Shown piece by piece: positions 62,627-63,744 of a stretch of 63,744 nucleotides of DNA. Both the position numbers and the translations under genes were made by a program. The first letter of the stretch is position 1; each line of letters begins with the position of its first letter. Origin of the DNA: Candidatus Bathyarchaeota archaeon (GTDB taxonomy: Archaea > Thermoproteota > Bathyarchaeia > Bathyarchaeales > Bathycorpusculaceae); contig JAOZHZ010000007.1 of NCBI GenBank assembly GCA_026014615.1, positions 1 through 63,744 on the forward strand. Reading direction: 5' to 3'. The notes below the pieces were generated by a model. It had not been told where the DNA came from and ran no database searches. It saw only the letters and a list, made by a program, of their open reading frames with translations.

Positions 62627-62928
62627 AGTAGATGTATGTTCTATTGAAACTCAGCTACTATTGCTAGCCCCGCAATTTATTATGGCGGCGGCTCGACCCG
62701 TACCGAAACGGCGACTACGCCTTACAGGGATGATGGGATTGGCCTCCAATTGCGGGGACACGAATGTGGACCTGAATAATTGCTCATTTAGGTCTGAATT
62801 GGGCTTTGACGTATATAATGTGGAGAATGTTTCTCCCTCCAAATCCAGTTAGGCACAAGAATGCGAAAGTGCATAACGTACCACACAAAAAACATAGTAA
62901 TGAGCCGACAGAACAATTGGAGTGCATA

Positions 62929-63744
<816 letters not shown>

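Noticed and set aside
62538..62852. A 104-codon ORF in the 16S leader with vague beta-helix look (VYVIRNG, NNCSF)
   Set aside because: No ribosome site, no signal peptide, overlaps the probable rRNA promoter and leader; similarity is too weak to call a gene or remnant.

Overview
The window is about 63.7 kb of archaeal chromosome. It opens inside the 3' end of a 23S rRNA gene and closes inside the 5' part of a 16S rRNA gene, both on the + strand. Several signs point to the TACK group, most likely a Bathyarchaeia-type lineage: an archaeal 16S 5' end, a single-frame fused RNA polymerase A subunit (A'+A''), L30e and archaeal NusA behind the polymerase genes, the PurP purine pathway, intron-bearing tRNA and frequent TTG/GTG starts. 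The lineage call is an inference that a 16S search would settle.

Layout. 0.45-10 kb: small membrane proteins, a GyrI-like protein, a family-4-type uracil-DNA glycosylase, small conserved proteins, methyltransferases, hydrolases, a beta-helix surface protein, PrxQ, and an AT-rich pair at 8.1-9.6 kb. 9.6-15.7 kb: a divergent CysRS with an altered zinc site, a b5-like haem protein, MetRS with a PHP phosphoesterase, a GT39-type membrane glycosyltransferase and a DUF296 protein. 16-25 kb: surface proteins, an SPL-like radical SAM protein overlapping DNA polymerase IV, a LamG surface protein preceded by three palindromes on a 23-nt pitch, a SPASM radical SAM protein, Ogg overlapping an EF-2 homologue that lacks the diphthamide histidine, and a Ser/Thr kinase. 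25-29 kb: purine operon purE(class II)-purC-purP-purP. 29.7-34.8 kb: a large PQQ-type beta-propeller surface protein and an anchored GATase-like protein.

34.85-42.14 kb is an integrated element of about 7.27 kb in the 3' end of an intron-containing tRNA-Leu(CAA). It is bounded by a 28-bp direct repeat. It carries an SSV-type integrase split in frame by integration (the large fragment also has a TGA), a winged-helix regulator, an HUH rolling-circle Rep, two small unknown genes, and a HamA-HamB (Hachiman) defence pair as cargo.

42.2-63.7 kb: PepF, an m4C-type DNA methyltransferase with a late TAA and a small nuclease-like protein; the rpoB-rpoA(fused)-rpl30e-nusA operon, preceded by a 23-codon leader ORF, with nusA apparently starting at CTG; small zinc-binding proteins; a three-gene operon of a compact SMC-like ATPase, a kleisin-like and a winged-helix (KITE-like) protein; an anchored hydrolase, acyltransferase 3, small unknown proteins and a small multidrug-export family protein; then the 16S leader.

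The items most worth follow-up are the SMC-kleisin-WH operon, the Hachiman-carrying element with its split integrase, the diphthamide-less EF-2 homologue, the CysRS zinc-site changes and the 23-nt-phased operators.
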